From NCBI RefSeq assembly GCF_016900095.1, contig NZ_JACJJP010000009.1, positions 1 to 64,000 of the forward strand: 64,000 bases of DNA. The letters are read 5' to 3'. Position numbers and translations under genes: made by a program. Position 1 is the first letter of the stretch; every line of letters begins with the position of its first letter. The DNA is from Gemmiger formicilis. Its GTDB lineage: Bacteria; Bacillota; Clostridia; Oscillospirales; Ruminococcaceae. Below are positions 8,531 to 17,562 of the stretch, in pieces. The notes below the pieces were generated by a model that saw only the letters and a program-made list of their open reading frames with translations, was not told the origin of the DNA and did no database searches.

Positions 8531-9820
8531 ATGCAAGAAGAAATGACGCCGGAAATCTACCAGGCATACATTGATATTTTGCGGGAAGAGCTGGTTCCCG
8601 CCATGGGATGCACCGAGCCCATTGCGTTGGCCTATGCAGCGGCGCTGGCCAGGCAGGAATTGGGGCGCCTGCCCCAGATGGTCACGGTTGCGGTCAGCGC
8701 CAACATCATCAAGAACGTCAAGAGTGTGGTGGTTCCCCACACCGGAGGTATGCGCGGCATCGAAGCGGCGGTGGCGGCCGGTGCGGTTGCCGGTGATGCC
8801 GGGCGACAACTGGAAGTGCTGGCCGACGTTACCCCGGAACGGCAATCCGAACTTGCCGATTGGCGCGAGCATACCCCTATCACGGTCACCCAGGCAGACA
8901 GTCCCTTCTTGCTGGATATCGATGTCACCGTGGCAGGAGGGGGACACACCGCCCGGGTCCGCCTGGTAGGCGGTCACACCAACGTGGTGCGGGTGGAGCG
9001 GGACGGACAGACCAAGCTGGACCGGCCCTGCAATGAAGAACAGCCGGCCAAAGGCACCGACCGCAGTCTGCTGAGCGTGGAACGGATTATCACGTTTGCC
9101 GACGAGCTGAACCCGGAAGACGTGCAGGACGTGCTGCAGCGTCAGATAGACTACAACACGGCCATTGCCGAGGAAGGCCTGCGTGGAAACTATGGTGCCA
9201 ATATCGGCCGCATCCTGTTGCAGGCATACGGCGATGATGTGCACAACCGCGCCAAAGCCCTGGCTGCCGCCGGTTCGGACGCCCGCATGAACGGTTGCGA
9301 ACTTCCCGTCGTCATCAACTCGGGCAGCGGCAACCAGGGATTGACGGCGTCCTTGCCCGTCATTGTATATGCAAAGCAGCTGCAGGCGGACCGGGCGCAA
9401 TTGTACCGGGCCCTGGCAGTTTCCAACCTGGTGACTATCCACATCAAAACCGGAATCGGCAAGCTCAGTGCCTTCTGCGGCGCGGTGGCAGCTGGCGTGG
9501 GGGCCGGTGCGGGTGTATGTTATCTGCACGGCGGGAGGTATAATGAGATTTCCCACACCATTGTGAATGCAATTGCCATGGATTCCGGCATCATCTGCGA
9601 CGGCGCCAAGGCCAGCTGCGCGGCCAAGATCGCATCGGCGGTGGAAGCGGGCCTGTTGGGTATGCAGATGCAGGCGCATGGAACACAGTTTTACAGCGGC
9701 GATGGGATTGTGACCAAGGGCGTGGAAAACAACATCCGCAACATTGGAGCTCTTGCCCGGGAAGGAATGCGGGAAACAGACAAAACCATCATCCGTATGA
9801 TGACGGCAAGCTCCTGCTAA
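8531..9820 (+). CDS. L-cysteine desulfidase / L-serine dehydratase alpha-like protein (UPF0597, CyuA family)
   Basis: Members of this Fe-S family break L-cysteine down to pyruvate, ammonia and sulfide in anaerobes. The 429-residue product begins after a strong GAGGAAGG site. It contains the family motif PAMGCTEPIA with Cys27, glycine-rich stretches such as GSGNQG and GIGKLSAFCGAVAAGVGAGAG, and later cysteines (in the VCYLHGG, IICDGAK and ASCAAK contexts) suited to binding a [4Fe-4S] cluster. An upstream in-frame ATG at 8468 lies inside the promoter and was rejected. The exact substrate is uncertain because the family overlaps serine dehydratase alpha subunits. No partner transporter is adjacent. 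Confidence 0.85.
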   Translation: MQEEMTPEIYQAYIDILREELVPAMGCTEPIALAYAAALARQELGRLPQMVTVAVSANIIKNVKSVVVPHTGGMRGIEAAVAAGAVAGDAGRQLEVLADVTPERQSELADWREHTPITVTQADSPFLLDIDVTVAGGGHTARVRLVGGHTNVVRVERDGQTKLDRPCNEEQPAKGTDRSLLSVERIITFADELNPEDVQDVLQRQIDYNTAIAEEGLRGNYGANIGRILLQAYGDDVHNRAKALAAAGSDARMNGCELPVVINSGSGNQGLTASLPVIVYAKQLQADRAQLYRALAVSNLVTIHIKTGIGKLSAFCGAVAAGVGAGAGVCYLHGGRYNEISHTIVNAIAMDSGIICDGAKASCAAKIASAVEAGLLGMQMQAHGTQFYSGDGIVTKGVENNIRNIGALAREGMRETDKTIIRMMTASSC

Positions 9821-9934
9821 ACTGTCAACCTGCGGTTGATACAGTGCAGCCAAAAATATTCTTCCGATTGCAGTGCTTCTTCGCTACAATAAAAGCAAAA
9901 GGCCGCCTGGCGGCCAGTCGGGGGAGGCAGTACA

Positions 9935-11044
9935 ATGCAATATCGCAGACTTCCGCATGGGGAGAAGAAAGAGCGTTTCAGCACTTTGGGGCTTGGCCTG
10001 GGAGGCATCCAGCAGGCACCGGCCGAGGAAATCGAATCGGCGGTCCGGCTTGCCGTTGACAACGGCATTAACTTTTTTGATCTTTGCGCCGGCGGGGCCG
10101 GTGTGTATGAGCCGTTTGGCAAGGCTATTCGGGGACGTCGGGAGCAGGTTTTCTTTCAGCTGCATTTTGGCGCCGTATATAATGAGGCAGGGGAGTACGG
10201 CTGGTCAAGAGATCCGGAAGAAATCCGCCGGACTTTCCAATGGGAAATGGAAATGCTGGGTACCGAATACGCTGACTTTGGTTTTTTGCACTGCGTGGAT
10301 GAGATGCAGGACCTGGAAGAATTGATGGATTCCGGTGTGCTGGCATATTTGCAGGCATTGAAAGGTCAGGGGCGCATCCGGCATATCGGATTTTCTTCCC
10401 ACACACCGGCGGTGGCCCAGCGGGCGCTGGATACCGGTCTTATGGATATGATGATGTTCTCCCTCAATCCGGCGTATGACTTGGAGCAGGGGGACGAACT
10501 GGGCATCGGCACTGTCTCGGAACGCGCACAGCTTCTGCAGCGGTGTCAGGCATTGGGAGTGGGCGTCTCGGTGATGAAGCCCTTCCACGGCGGCAAACTT
10601 TTGGACGCCTCTGCCTCTCCTTTTGGCGTTGCCATGACGCCCTTTCAATGCCTGCAATATGCCATGGACCGTCCCGGGGTGCTGTCGGTTGTTCCCGGTG
10701 TTCGTGGTATGCAGGACTTGCGGGATCTGCTAGGATTTCTGCAGGCCGACCCCGAAGAAAAAGATTATTCCCTGATTGCTCGCTTCACCCCGAAAGAGGT
10801 GACCGGCAGTTGTGTGTACTGCAATCATTGCCAGCCCTGCCCGGCGGGAATCGACATCGGACTTGTCAACAAGTATTACGATCTTGCCTGTGCCGGCGAC
10901 CAGATGGCCGCGGATCACTACCGAAAATTGTCCGTCAAAGCAAACGCCTGCATCGGCTGCGGACACTGCGACAAGCGCTGCCCTTTCCATGTGACGCAAA
11001 AAGACCGTATGCAGACCATTCGTCAGTATTTTGAAGGAAAATAA
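9935..11044 (+). CDS. aldo/keto reductase-like protein with C-terminal ferredoxin domain
   Basis: The first 280 or so residues of this 369-residue protein form an AKR-type TIM barrel (TLGLGLGGIQQAP at 17-29, NGINFFDLCAGGAGVYEPFGKAI at 43-65). The C-terminus carries two 4Fe-4S motifs, CVYCNHCQPCP and CIGCGHCDKRCP. The position that normally holds the catalytic Lys (VFLATK in canonical AKRs) reads FFQLHFGA, placing His77 there, so ordinary NADPH carbonyl reduction is doubtful. The GGGGGAGG site at 9921-9928 fixes the start. It stands alone between a desulfidase gene and a terminator; the substrate is unknown. Confidence 0.85.
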   Translation: MQYRRLPHGEKKERFSTLGLGLGGIQQAPAEEIESAVRLAVDNGINFFDLCAGGAGVYEPFGKAIRGRREQVFFQLHFGAVYNEAGEYGWSRDPEEIRRTFQWEMEMLGTEYADFGFLHCVDEMQDLEELMDSGVLAYLQALKGQGRIRHIGFSSHTPAVAQRALDTGLMDMMMFSLNPAYDLEQGDELGIGTVSERAQLLQRCQALGVGVSVMKPFHGGKLLDASASPFGVAMTPFQCLQYAMDRPGVLSVVPGVRGMQDLRDLLGFLQADPEEKDYSLIARFTPKEVTGSCVYCNHCQPCPAGIDIGLVNKYYDLACAGDQMAADHYRKLSVKANACIGCGHCDKRCPFHVTQKDRMQTIRQYFEGK

Positions 11045-11045
11045 G

Positions 11046-11086
11046 AGAACGCCCCTCACAATCCAAGTGCGGGGCGTTCTTCTGTT
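11046..11086 (+). terminator. terminator after the Fe-S aldo/keto reductase gene
   Basis: AGAACGCCCC (11046-11055) pairs perfectly with GGGGCGTTCT (11071-11080), followed by TCTGTTTC. It lies between two convergent genes and touches the stop of the MerR-family gene. Confidence 0.85.
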
Positions 11087-12001
11087 TCATCGGGTGCGGT
11101 CGTTGAAATGATAATAATAATTATACCAGGCTCCCAGGCCGCACAAAGCCGCAATTCCCAGGACAAATACCAAAGTTCCCATAAAATCCATCCATGTCTG
11201 ACCACCTGCCAGAATCCACCCGGCGTTGGGAACCATGATCAGGACAAACAAGAGCGTGCCTGGAAAGGCGCAGCGCAGAATGCGCAGGATCCGCCGGCGA
11301 ACAGGCGGTACGCATTCGTCCTCACTGTTGTGATCACGCAACCGGCAGCGAATGATAGCCTGGGGCACGCTGCAATATCGATACCCTATACGGCGATATA
11401 CACGTTCGGCCTCATACTCTGCACCGTCCAGAAGAAAACGAGGATACATGCTTTCTCTGATAATGACAATATCCTTGTCGCAGCTGTCGGCCCAGGCAAG
11501 GAGAACATCCGTGAATTCACGCGGTGTGGTTACCGCGTCGTTCGGTACAAATGTAAACAACTCTCTGTGCTGAGCTGCAACCACGTGCTTGTAGTCCTGC
11601 ATCCAATCGGCAAAGAAACCGGTCTGTTCCGGTTCCTTTTTCATCCTCTGCAGGCAGGCATCCACATCCACCTTATCCACGGACAAGGACAAACTGCGCA
11701 TATTGCGGCAAAAGCGGATGGCGGATTGCAGTTTATTCTCCCTGGCGTGCAGCCGTTGCTCCTGCTCCGACAAGGCTTGAGACAAAGAAGTCTTCTGTTC
11801 CAGAACCAAGCGGATTTCCTCCAGCGGCATGTCCAGCATTCGCAGCATGCGAATCAGCTTCAAGGTGCGCAAATCCTCCGGGGAGTAAATCCGATATGAA
11901 TTGTTTGGGTCGCGTTTGGGGTGCAACAGGTTTTCACGCTCATAAAATCGGATGTTCTGGGATGAAACACCACTCTCTTTGGCGGCTTCCTTGATGTTCA
12001 T
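11087..12001 (-). CDS. membrane-anchored MerR-family transcriptional regulator
   Basis: The 304-residue product starts with a MerR winged helix-turn-helix (MNIKEAAKESGVSSQNIRFY, then YRIYSPEDL) and a coiled dimerisation helix (about 70-110). A middle region of unknown type follows, and the C-terminus has two hydrophobic helices (about 248-268 and 276-298) before NDRTR. Most MerR proteins are soluble, so the tail suggests membrane tethering. An ATG at 12040 would lie inside the promoter and is rejected; ATG 12001 or the in-frame GTG at 12013 remain, with 12001 chosen. The promoter upstream has the 19-base spacer typical of MerR control, implying autoregulation. The EFR1 gene lies just upstream in the same direction. 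Confidence 0.85.
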   Translation of the reverse strand: MNIKEAAKESGVSSQNIRFYERENLLHPKRDPNNSYRIYSPEDLRTLKLIRMLRMLDMPLEEIRLVLEQKTSLSQALSEQEQRLHARENKLQSAIRFCRNMRSLSLSVDKVDVDACLQRMKKEPEQTGFFADWMQDYKHVVAAQHRELFTFVPNDAVTTPREFTDVLLAWADSCDKDIVIIRESMYPRFLLDGAEYEAERVYRRIGYRYCSVPQAIIRCRLRDHNSEDECVPPVRRRILRILRCAFPGTLLFVLIMVPNAGWILAGGQTWMDFMGTLVFVLGIAALCGLGAWYNYYYHFNDRTR

Positions 12002-12028
12002 TCCTGTGTTCACCGTCCTTTCGCGCAC

Positions 12029-12059
12029 AGTATAAGCCATACAGTGGGTATAAGGTCAA
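12029..12059 (-). promoter_or_regulatory. MerR-type promoter with 19-bp spacer
   Basis: On the minus strand TTGACC (12059-12054) and TATACT (12034-12029) are separated by exactly 19 bases. The spacer holds a dyad (CCTTATAC-CCACT-GTATGG). Long spacers with a central dyad are the established target of MerR activators, which untwist the DNA to align the two boxes. Confidence 0.85.
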
Positions 12060-12093
12060 GGAAAACACGAAAAAAATTCCGGGAAATGCCAAA

Positions 12094-12858
12094 TCACAGA
12101 AAGAGTTCGTTGATTTTGTGGTCGGCACAAAGTTTGGCCAGTTTGGTTTCGGTGGCGGCCACCTTTGCGGCATCGGCATGGCGGGCGTGCTCGGGACAAA
12201 CGGAAACACAACGCATACAGCTGATGCAGCGTGCGGCATCCACTTGTGCAGGGTCACTGATCGAAATGGCCCGGGTGGGGCAAAGAGCAGCACAGGTTCC
12301 GCAGTATGTACAGGATGCATCGGGCATGGGTATCATCCCCACGCCGCCGAATGCGCGGTAGGGACGGTTACCGGGAACCGCCAGATCTTCCGGAAGTGAA
12401 TCGTCTTTGATGTGTGCAAGAATGTTCTTTCCGAAGTCTTCCAGCTCCTTTGCATCGGACGCATCGGGGCGCCCGGCGGCATAGCAACGGGCAATGGAAT
12501 GTTGAGCAATGGCGGCAACGGCGGCAACGCAGCGGAAACCGGCTTTCTGTGCCAGATCCTTCATCTCGATGAGGGTGTCGTCAAAAGCCCGGTTGCCGTA
12601 GGCAACCAGCAAAACTGCCAACGCACCGTTGCCGCGCATCGCGGCCATCCGCTGTGCCGCCGGCGCGGGAACACGTCCGCCGAAACTGGGCACTCCAAAG
12701 ACGCAAAGATCCTGCCGGGAAAAGGACAGGGAAGAAAAATTTGTTTGTGAATTGCAAAGATCGATCCGGCTTACCGGAAGGCCGAATCCGGCACAAAGAG
12801 CATCGGCGGCCTTTTTGGTTCCGCCGGTGGGACTGAAATCCAGCTGATACAAATTCAT
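12094..12858 (-). CDS. EFR1-type ferrodoxin (flavodoxin-like domain fused to 2x[4Fe-4S] ferredoxin)
   Basis: This 254-residue cytoplasmic electron carrier opens with the flavodoxin phosphate loop FSPTGGTKKAAD (residues 8-19) and continues with the flavodoxin-like GVPSFGGRVPAPA stretch. Near the C-terminus it has two ferredoxin motifs, CTYCGTCAALCP and CISCMRCVSVCP. The start at 12858 has AAGGAGG at ideal spacing. Its own promoter and the following MerR promoter suggest independent or nested transcription. The redox partner cannot be told from sequence. Confidence 0.88.
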   Translation of the reverse strand: MNLYQLDFSPTGGTKKAADALCAGFGLPVSRIDLCNSQTNFSSLSFSRQDLCVFGVPSFGGRVPAPAAQRMAAMRGNGALAVLLVAYGNRAFDDTLIEMKDLAQKAGFRCVAAVAAIAQHSIARCYAAGRPDASDAKELEDFGKNILAHIKDDSLPEDLAVPGNRPYRAFGGVGMIPMPDASCTYCGTCAALCPTRAISISDPAQVDAARCISCMRCVSVCPEHARHADAAKVAATETKLAKLCADHKINELFL

Positions 12859-12888
12859 GGGGGATGCCTCCTTGCAAAATATGGCCCC

Positions 12889-12918
12889 ATTATAGCACCT
12901 GCCGCGCAGTTTCGCCAA
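12889..12918 (-). promoter_or_regulatory. promoter of the EFR1 gene
   Basis: On the minus strand TTGGCG (12918-12913), an 18-base spacer and TATAAT (12894-12889) lie 30 bases upstream of the ATG. Confidence 0.7.
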
Positions 12919-12953
12919 CCGGACGCCCGGCAAAAAATCCTTTTGGACACATC

Positions 12954-12982
12954 TTGTACTTTTTTAGGCTGTGCGATATACT
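12954..12982 (+). promoter_or_regulatory. promoter of the miaB-mutSL-miaA group
   Basis: TTGTAC (12954-12959), a 17-base spacer and TATACT (12977-12982) precede the miaB TTG start by 60 bases. Confidence 0.8.
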
Positions 12983-13042
12983 ATTATGGTATATGTGGGC
13001 GTATGCCCTTTTGGACTTTCATCAAATGGCAGGAGATCAATT

Positions 13043-14437
13043 TTGGAAAAACTGACCTACACACATGACGCACAGGCCGCAGCCGTGATTGCGTCGGTAT
13101 ATCAGGATGCACCGCCTTTGGCGTATGTGCACAGCTTTGGCTGCCAGCAGAATGTGAACGACGGCGAAAAGATCCGCGGCGTACTGATGGACGTGGGCTT
13201 TGGCATGTGCGATAACGTGGAACAGGCGGATTTGATTCTGTTCAATACCTGCGCCGTTCGTGAGCACGCGGAACAGCGGGTATTCGGCAATGTGGGCGCC
13301 CTGAAAAAGCTGAAAGAGAAGAACCCGAAGCTGGTGATCGGGGTTTGCGGGTGTATGGCGCAGCAGCAGCACATCGTGGACAAACTGCGCAAGAGCTACC
13401 CGTATGTGGATCTGGTGTTCGGGGTGGACGGCATCGATCGTCTGCCGGCCATGCTGGCCGAACGGTTCCGCCGCGGAAAGCGGTACCTGGAAAATCCCAA
13501 AGCCCGCAATGCCGTGGTGGAAGATCTGCCCATCCGGCGGGATTCCGGCTTTCGGGCCTGGCTGCCCATCATGTACGGTTGCGATAACTTCTGCACCTAT
13601 TGTATTGTGCCGTATGTCCGCGGCCGGGAGCGCAGCCGTGAACCGGAGGACATTCTGGCGGAATTCCGGCAGCTGGTCGAGCAGGGATACAAAGAAATCA
13701 CGCTTCTGGGACAAAACGTCAACAGCTACGGCAAGGGCCTGGAAAATCCCATCGATTTTGCTGATCTGCTGGTTCGTTTGTGCGAAGTGCCAGGGAATTA
13801 TCAGATCCGTTTCATGACCAGTCATCCCAAGGACGCCAGCCGCAAGCTGATTGATACCATCGCGGCCCAGCCGCATCTGTGCAAGCATATCCATCTGCCG
13901 GTACAGTCCGGCAGCGACCGGATTCTCAAACAGATGAACCGCCACTATACGGTGGAGCAGTATCATGAGCTGATTGAGTATGCCCGAAGCAAAATTCCGG
14001 GTGTGACCTTCTCCAGCGATATCATCGTCGGGTTCCCCGGAGAAACCGAAGAAGATTTCCAGAAGACGCTGGACCTGGTGGAATCCGTGGGCTATATGCA
14101 GCTGTTTACCTTCATCTATTCCAAGCGGGAAGGAACCCCTGCCGCCAAGATGGAGGATCCCATCACCCGGGAAGAAAAGACCGCCCGGATGGACCGTCTG
14201 CTGCGTACCCAGGAAAAGATCGCCTTCGCTTCCATCGCGTCTCTGGTCGGGCAGACTGTCCGGGTACTGGTGGAGGGCGCCGGCCGTCTGGAAGGAACGC
14301 TGAACGGCCGTCTGGACAACAACCTGGTAGTGGAATTTGCCGGTGCGGACACGCTGATCGGCGAATATGCCGAAGTGCGGCTGACCGGATCCAGAGCGGC
14401 GCTTTTGCTGGGTGAACTGGCCGACACGCAGAACTGA
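13043..14437 (+). CDS. miaB: tRNA-2-methylthio-N6-dimethylallyladenosine synthase
   Basis: MiaB adds the 2-methylthio group to i6A37 of tRNAs reading codons that begin with U. The N-terminal UPF0004 domain has the three auxiliary-cluster cysteines at 34, 70 and 104, with the family spacing. The radical SAM motif CDNFCTYC places Cys180, Cys184 and Cys187, and a TRAM domain closes the 464-residue protein. The TTG start at 13043 follows AGGAGA (13031-13036). A longer frame beginning at 12971 would overlap the -10 box. The partner gene miaA, which makes the i6A substrate, lies about 5 kb downstream in the same gene group. Confidence 0.95.
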   Translation: MEKLTYTHDAQAAAVIASVYQDAPPLAYVHSFGCQQNVNDGEKIRGVLMDVGFGMCDNVEQADLILFNTCAVREHAEQRVFGNVGALKKLKEKNPKLVIGVCGCMAQQQHIVDKLRKSYPYVDLVFGVDGIDRLPAMLAERFRRGKRYLENPKARNAVVEDLPIRRDSGFRAWLPIMYGCDNFCTYCIVPYVRGRERSREPEDILAEFRQLVEQGYKEITLLGQNVNSYGKGLENPIDFADLLVRLCEVPGNYQIRFMTSHPKDASRKLIDTIAAQPHLCKHIHLPVQSGSDRILKQMNRHYTVEQYHELIEYARSKIPGVTFSSDIIVGFPGETEEDFQKTLDLVESVGYMQLFTFIYSKREGTPAAKMEDPITREEKTARMDRLLRTQEKIAFASIASLVGQTVRVLVEGAGRLEGTLNGRLDNNLVVEFAGADTLIGEYAEVRLTGSRAALLLGELADTQN

Positions 14438-14500
14438 ATTCCCACGCAACACAACCATTAGACCAATACAAAAGTTTTAATTATTATAAGGAGTACAATT

Positions 14501-14908
14501 ATGGATTGCATCGATCTCTTCAAGAAAGCTGCTATGGCCCTGCAGACCGACCCCCGCTATCTGGAGCTGGACGCCGCACGCCGTGAAAACGATATGGACC
14601 AGGAACTGCAGAACCTGATCGGCGAATTCAACCTGGCCCGTCTGGACCTGAACAACGAAACCACCAAGACTTCTCCCGACCATGAGCGGGTGGCAGACCT
14701 GAACAAGCGGGTCAATGACCTGTACAGCCAGATCATGGCCAGCGAAGGTATGGTGCGCTACAACACCGCCAAGGCGGAGTGCGAAGCTCTGGTCAGCCAC
14801 ATTGACGCCATCATCAACACCGCGATGAACGGTGGGGATCCCATGACCGTCAACCCGCCCCAGGGCGGCTGCACCGGCAGCTGCGCCACCTGCGGCGGCT
14901 GCCACTGA
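14501..14908 (+). CDS. YlbF/YmcA (RicA-like) family protein with Cys-rich tail
   Basis: This 135-residue helical protein matches the YlbF/YmcA family. In Bacillus subtilis these proteins form an Fe-S bearing complex with YaaT that affects RNase Y-dependent mRNA processing and sporulation phosphorelay activity. The gene lies between miaB and mutS, where B. subtilis has ymcA. The last 12 residues carry Cys124, Cys128, Cys131, Cys134 and His135 (CTGSCATCGGCH), a plausible [4Fe-4S] ligand set. Which of the two paralogues it corresponds to cannot be decided. The upstream site AAGGAG sits 7 bases before the ATG. Confidence 0.85.
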   Translation: MDCIDLFKKAAMALQTDPRYLELDAARRENDMDQELQNLIGEFNLARLDLNNETTKTSPDHERVADLNKRVNDLYSQIMASEGMVRYNTAKAECEALVSHIDAIINTAMNGGDPMTVNPPQGGCTGSCATCGGCH

Positions 14909-14949
14909 GCCTGCAAACGGCAGAGAGTAAAGAACCAGGAGTGTGAAGC

Positions 14950-17562
14950 ATGGCCGGACAAAATGTATCGCCCATGATGCAGCAGTATTTTGAAATCAAG
15001 AAGCAGCATCCCAATGAAATCCTCTTCTACCGTGTGGGGGATTTTTATGAGATGTTCTATGATGATGCGCTGACGGCTTCCCGGGAGCTGGAACTGACCC
15101 TGACAGGGAAAGCCTGCGGCCAGGAAGAGCGTGCGCCCATGTGTGGTGTGCCTTTTCACTCCTATGAAATTTATGTGGCCAGGCTGATTGCCAAAGGATA
15201 CAAGGTTGCCATCTGCGAACAGATGGAAGACCCCGCCACCGCAAAAGGCCTGGTCAAGCGGGATATTATCCGGGTGGTGACTCCGGGCACCGTCATCGAG
15301 AGCAGCATGCTGGCGGAGGACAAGAATAACTATCTGTGTTCCATCTACGCCAAAAAGGTGCGTGGCGGCTGGAAAGCCGGTATCTGCTTTGCTGATATTT
15401 CCACCGGCGAAGCCTACGCCACCGAACTGCACAACGAAAAGATGGGCGGGGCGCTGATTACCGAACTGTGCCGGTATATGCCCAGTGAAATCCTGATCAA
15501 CCCCGCCGTGCTGGATCTGAAGGACCTGACCAACTACATCAAGCAGCATACCAATGCCCTGGTGGAACTGCGGGAGGAATCCTGTTACAAACAGGCGGTT
15601 GTGGAGAGCATGCTCAGCCGTCAGTTCGGTGAGGACTGGAACAAGAGCTGCGGCTTTGCACCCGACGGGCTTGTGCCCCAGGCGTTCGGTGCATTGCTTG
15701 GGTATCTGTACGAGACCCAGAAGCACGGCACCGAGCGCATCAAGGCGGTGCAGAACTACGCCGATGCCCAGTACATGCGCCTTTCGGCGGTAACCCGGGC
15801 CAACCTGGAATTGACCGAGACCATGCGCGGTCGTGAAAAGCGCGGCACCCTGCTGTGGGTGCTGGACAAAACCGAAACGTCCATGGGCAAGCGGATGCTT
15901 CGCTCCTGGATTGAGCAGCCGCTGGTGGACAGCGAGGTCATCAATGAACGGCTGGACGCGGTGGAAGCCCTGTACAACGCCAATGTGGGGCGGGCCGAGC
16001 TCAAGGAGGCTCTTTCCCACGTGTTTGACATCGAGCGCCTGACCACCCGCATCCTGTACGGGTCGGCCACGCCCCGGGAGGTAAAAGCCCTGGGAGATAC
16101 CTGCCAGCGCCTGCCTCAGGTCAAGGAACAGGCCGCCGCGGCGGGAGCCAAGCTGCTGGATAACCTGGCGGACGCCATCGATCCGCTGTCCGATATTCTG
16201 GACAAGGTCAGCCGCGCCCTGGTGGACGATCCCCCGGCCAACCTCAAGGATGGCGGTGCCATCCGGGAAGGCTACAATTCGGAAGTGGACGAGCTGCGGG
16301 ATATTATGCACGGCGGCAAGGGGGTCCTTTCCCAGCTGGAAGCGGACCTGCGCCAGCAGACCGGCATCCCCAAGCTGAAAATCGGCTTCAACAAGGTGTT
16401 TGGGTATTACATTGAGGTCAGCCGCAGCTATGTGGGCAGCGTGCCCGATACCTTCACCCGCAAGCAGACCCTGACCACCGGCGAACGGTACATTACTCCC
16501 GAACTCAAGGAGCTGGAAAACAAGATTCTGGGTGCCAACGAACGGCTGCTGGCCTTGGAACATCAGCTCTTCTCCGAACTTCTCAACGATATTTCGGCCC
16601 AGCTGCTGCGCATCCAGCGCACCGCCACGGCGGTGGCCCAGCTGGATGTGCTGGCCTCCTTTGCCGAGGCAGCCGTCCAGAATAACTACGTCAAACCCAC
16701 GGTGGATGACAGTGATGTACTGGACATCGCGGAAGGCCGCCATCCTGTCATTGAACAGATGCTCAAAAGCAGTCTGTTTGTTCCCAACGATACCACCCTG
16801 GATGAAAGTGAAAACCGCATGCTGATCATCACCGGCCCGAACATGGCCGGTAAATCCACCTACATGCGGCAGAACGCCCTGATCGCCCTGATGGCCCAGA
16901 TCGGCAGCTTTGTGCCGGCAACCCAATGCCATGTGGGCGTGGTGGATGCCATTTTCACCCGCGTGGGCGCTTCGGATGACCTGGCAGCCGGTCAGTCCAC
17001 CTTCATGGTGGAGATGACCGAAGTGGCAGAGATTCTTAGCAACGCCACCAAGTCCAGTCTTGTGATTCTGGATGAAATCGGCCGGGGCACTTCGACCTTT
17101 GACGGCATGAGCATCGCCCGCGCGGTGGTAGAATACATCTGCGACAACATCGGCTGCAAGACGCTGTTCGCCACCCATTACCATGAGCTGACCGCCATGG
17201 ATCAGGATGTGTTCGGCGTCAAGAATTACAACATTGCCGTCAAGAAGCGCGGGGATGACATCACCTTCCTGCGGCGTATTGTGGCTGGTCCGGCAGATGA
17301 CAGCTACGGTATCGAGGTGGCCAAGCTGGCCGGACTGCCGGACGCCGTCATCAAGCGGGCTCACGCTGTGCTGCGCCAGCTGGAAGCCACGGCCCCCGGT
17401 GCCAATACCGCCATGCAGCTGGATTTTGAGACGGTGGAAGCCTACAACAATCCCACGGTGCCCAGCGAAGTGGTGGACAAGCTGCATCAGATTGATGTGG
17501 AGACCCTGACCCCGCTGGAAGCGCTGAATTTCTTGTACGAACTTAAGCAGGCGCTGAAATAA
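14950..17562 (+). CDS. mutS: DNA mismatch repair protein MutS
   Basis: MutS recognises mispairs and starts repair. The 870-residue product has the mismatch-wedge motif Phe32-Tyr33-Glu34 (GDFYEMF), the connector and lever regions, and a Walker A TGPNMAGKST at 628-637. It also has Walker B ILDEIGRGTSTFDG and the family HYHELT segment. Length and order match MutS1 proteins. It sits between the YlbF-family gene and mutL with short gaps, so the repair genes are probably co-transcribed with the tRNA modification genes. Confidence 0.97.
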   Translation: MAGQNVSPMMQQYFEIKKQHPNEILFYRVGDFYEMFYDDALTASRELELTLTGKACGQEERAPMCGVPFHSYEIYVARLIAKGYKVAICEQMEDPATAKGLVKRDIIRVVTPGTVIESSMLAEDKNNYLCSIYAKKVRGGWKAGICFADISTGEAYATELHNEKMGGALITELCRYMPSEILINPAVLDLKDLTNYIKQHTNALVELREESCYKQAVVESMLSRQFGEDWNKSCGFAPDGLVPQAFGALLGYLYETQKHGTERIKAVQNYADAQYMRLSAVTRANLELTETMRGREKRGTLLWVLDKTETSMGKRMLRSWIEQPLVDSEVINERLDAVEALYNANVGRAELKEALSHVFDIERLTTRILYGSATPREVKALGDTCQRLPQVKEQAAAAGAKLLDNLADAIDPLSDILDKVSRALVDDPPANLKDGGAIREGYNSEVDELRDIMHGGKGVLSQLEADLRQQTGIPKLKIGFNKVFGYYIEVSRSYVGSVPDTFTRKQTLTTGERYITPELKELENKILGANERLLALEHQLFSELLNDISAQLLRIQRTATAVAQLDVLASFAEAAVQNNYVKPTVDDSDVLDIAEGRHPVIEQMLKSSLFVPNDTTLDESENRMLIITGPNMAGKSTYMRQNALIALMAQIGSFVPATQCHVGVVDAIFTRVGASDDLAAGQSTFMVEMTEVAEILSNATKSSLVILDEIGRGTSTFDGMSIARAVVEYICDNIGCKTLFATHYHELTAMDQDVFGVKNYNIAVKKRGDDITFLRRIVAGPADDSYGIEVAKLAGLPDAVIKRAHAVLRQLEATAPGANTAMQLDFETVEAYNNPTVPSEVVDKLHQIDVETLTPLEALNFLYELKQALK

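Noticed and set aside
9827-9915. Small hairpins CAACC-TGC-GGTTG and GGCCGCC-T-GGCGGCC between the desulfidase and reductase genes
   Set aside because: Neither is followed by a T-run and both are short. They are not convincing terminators or operators on their own.
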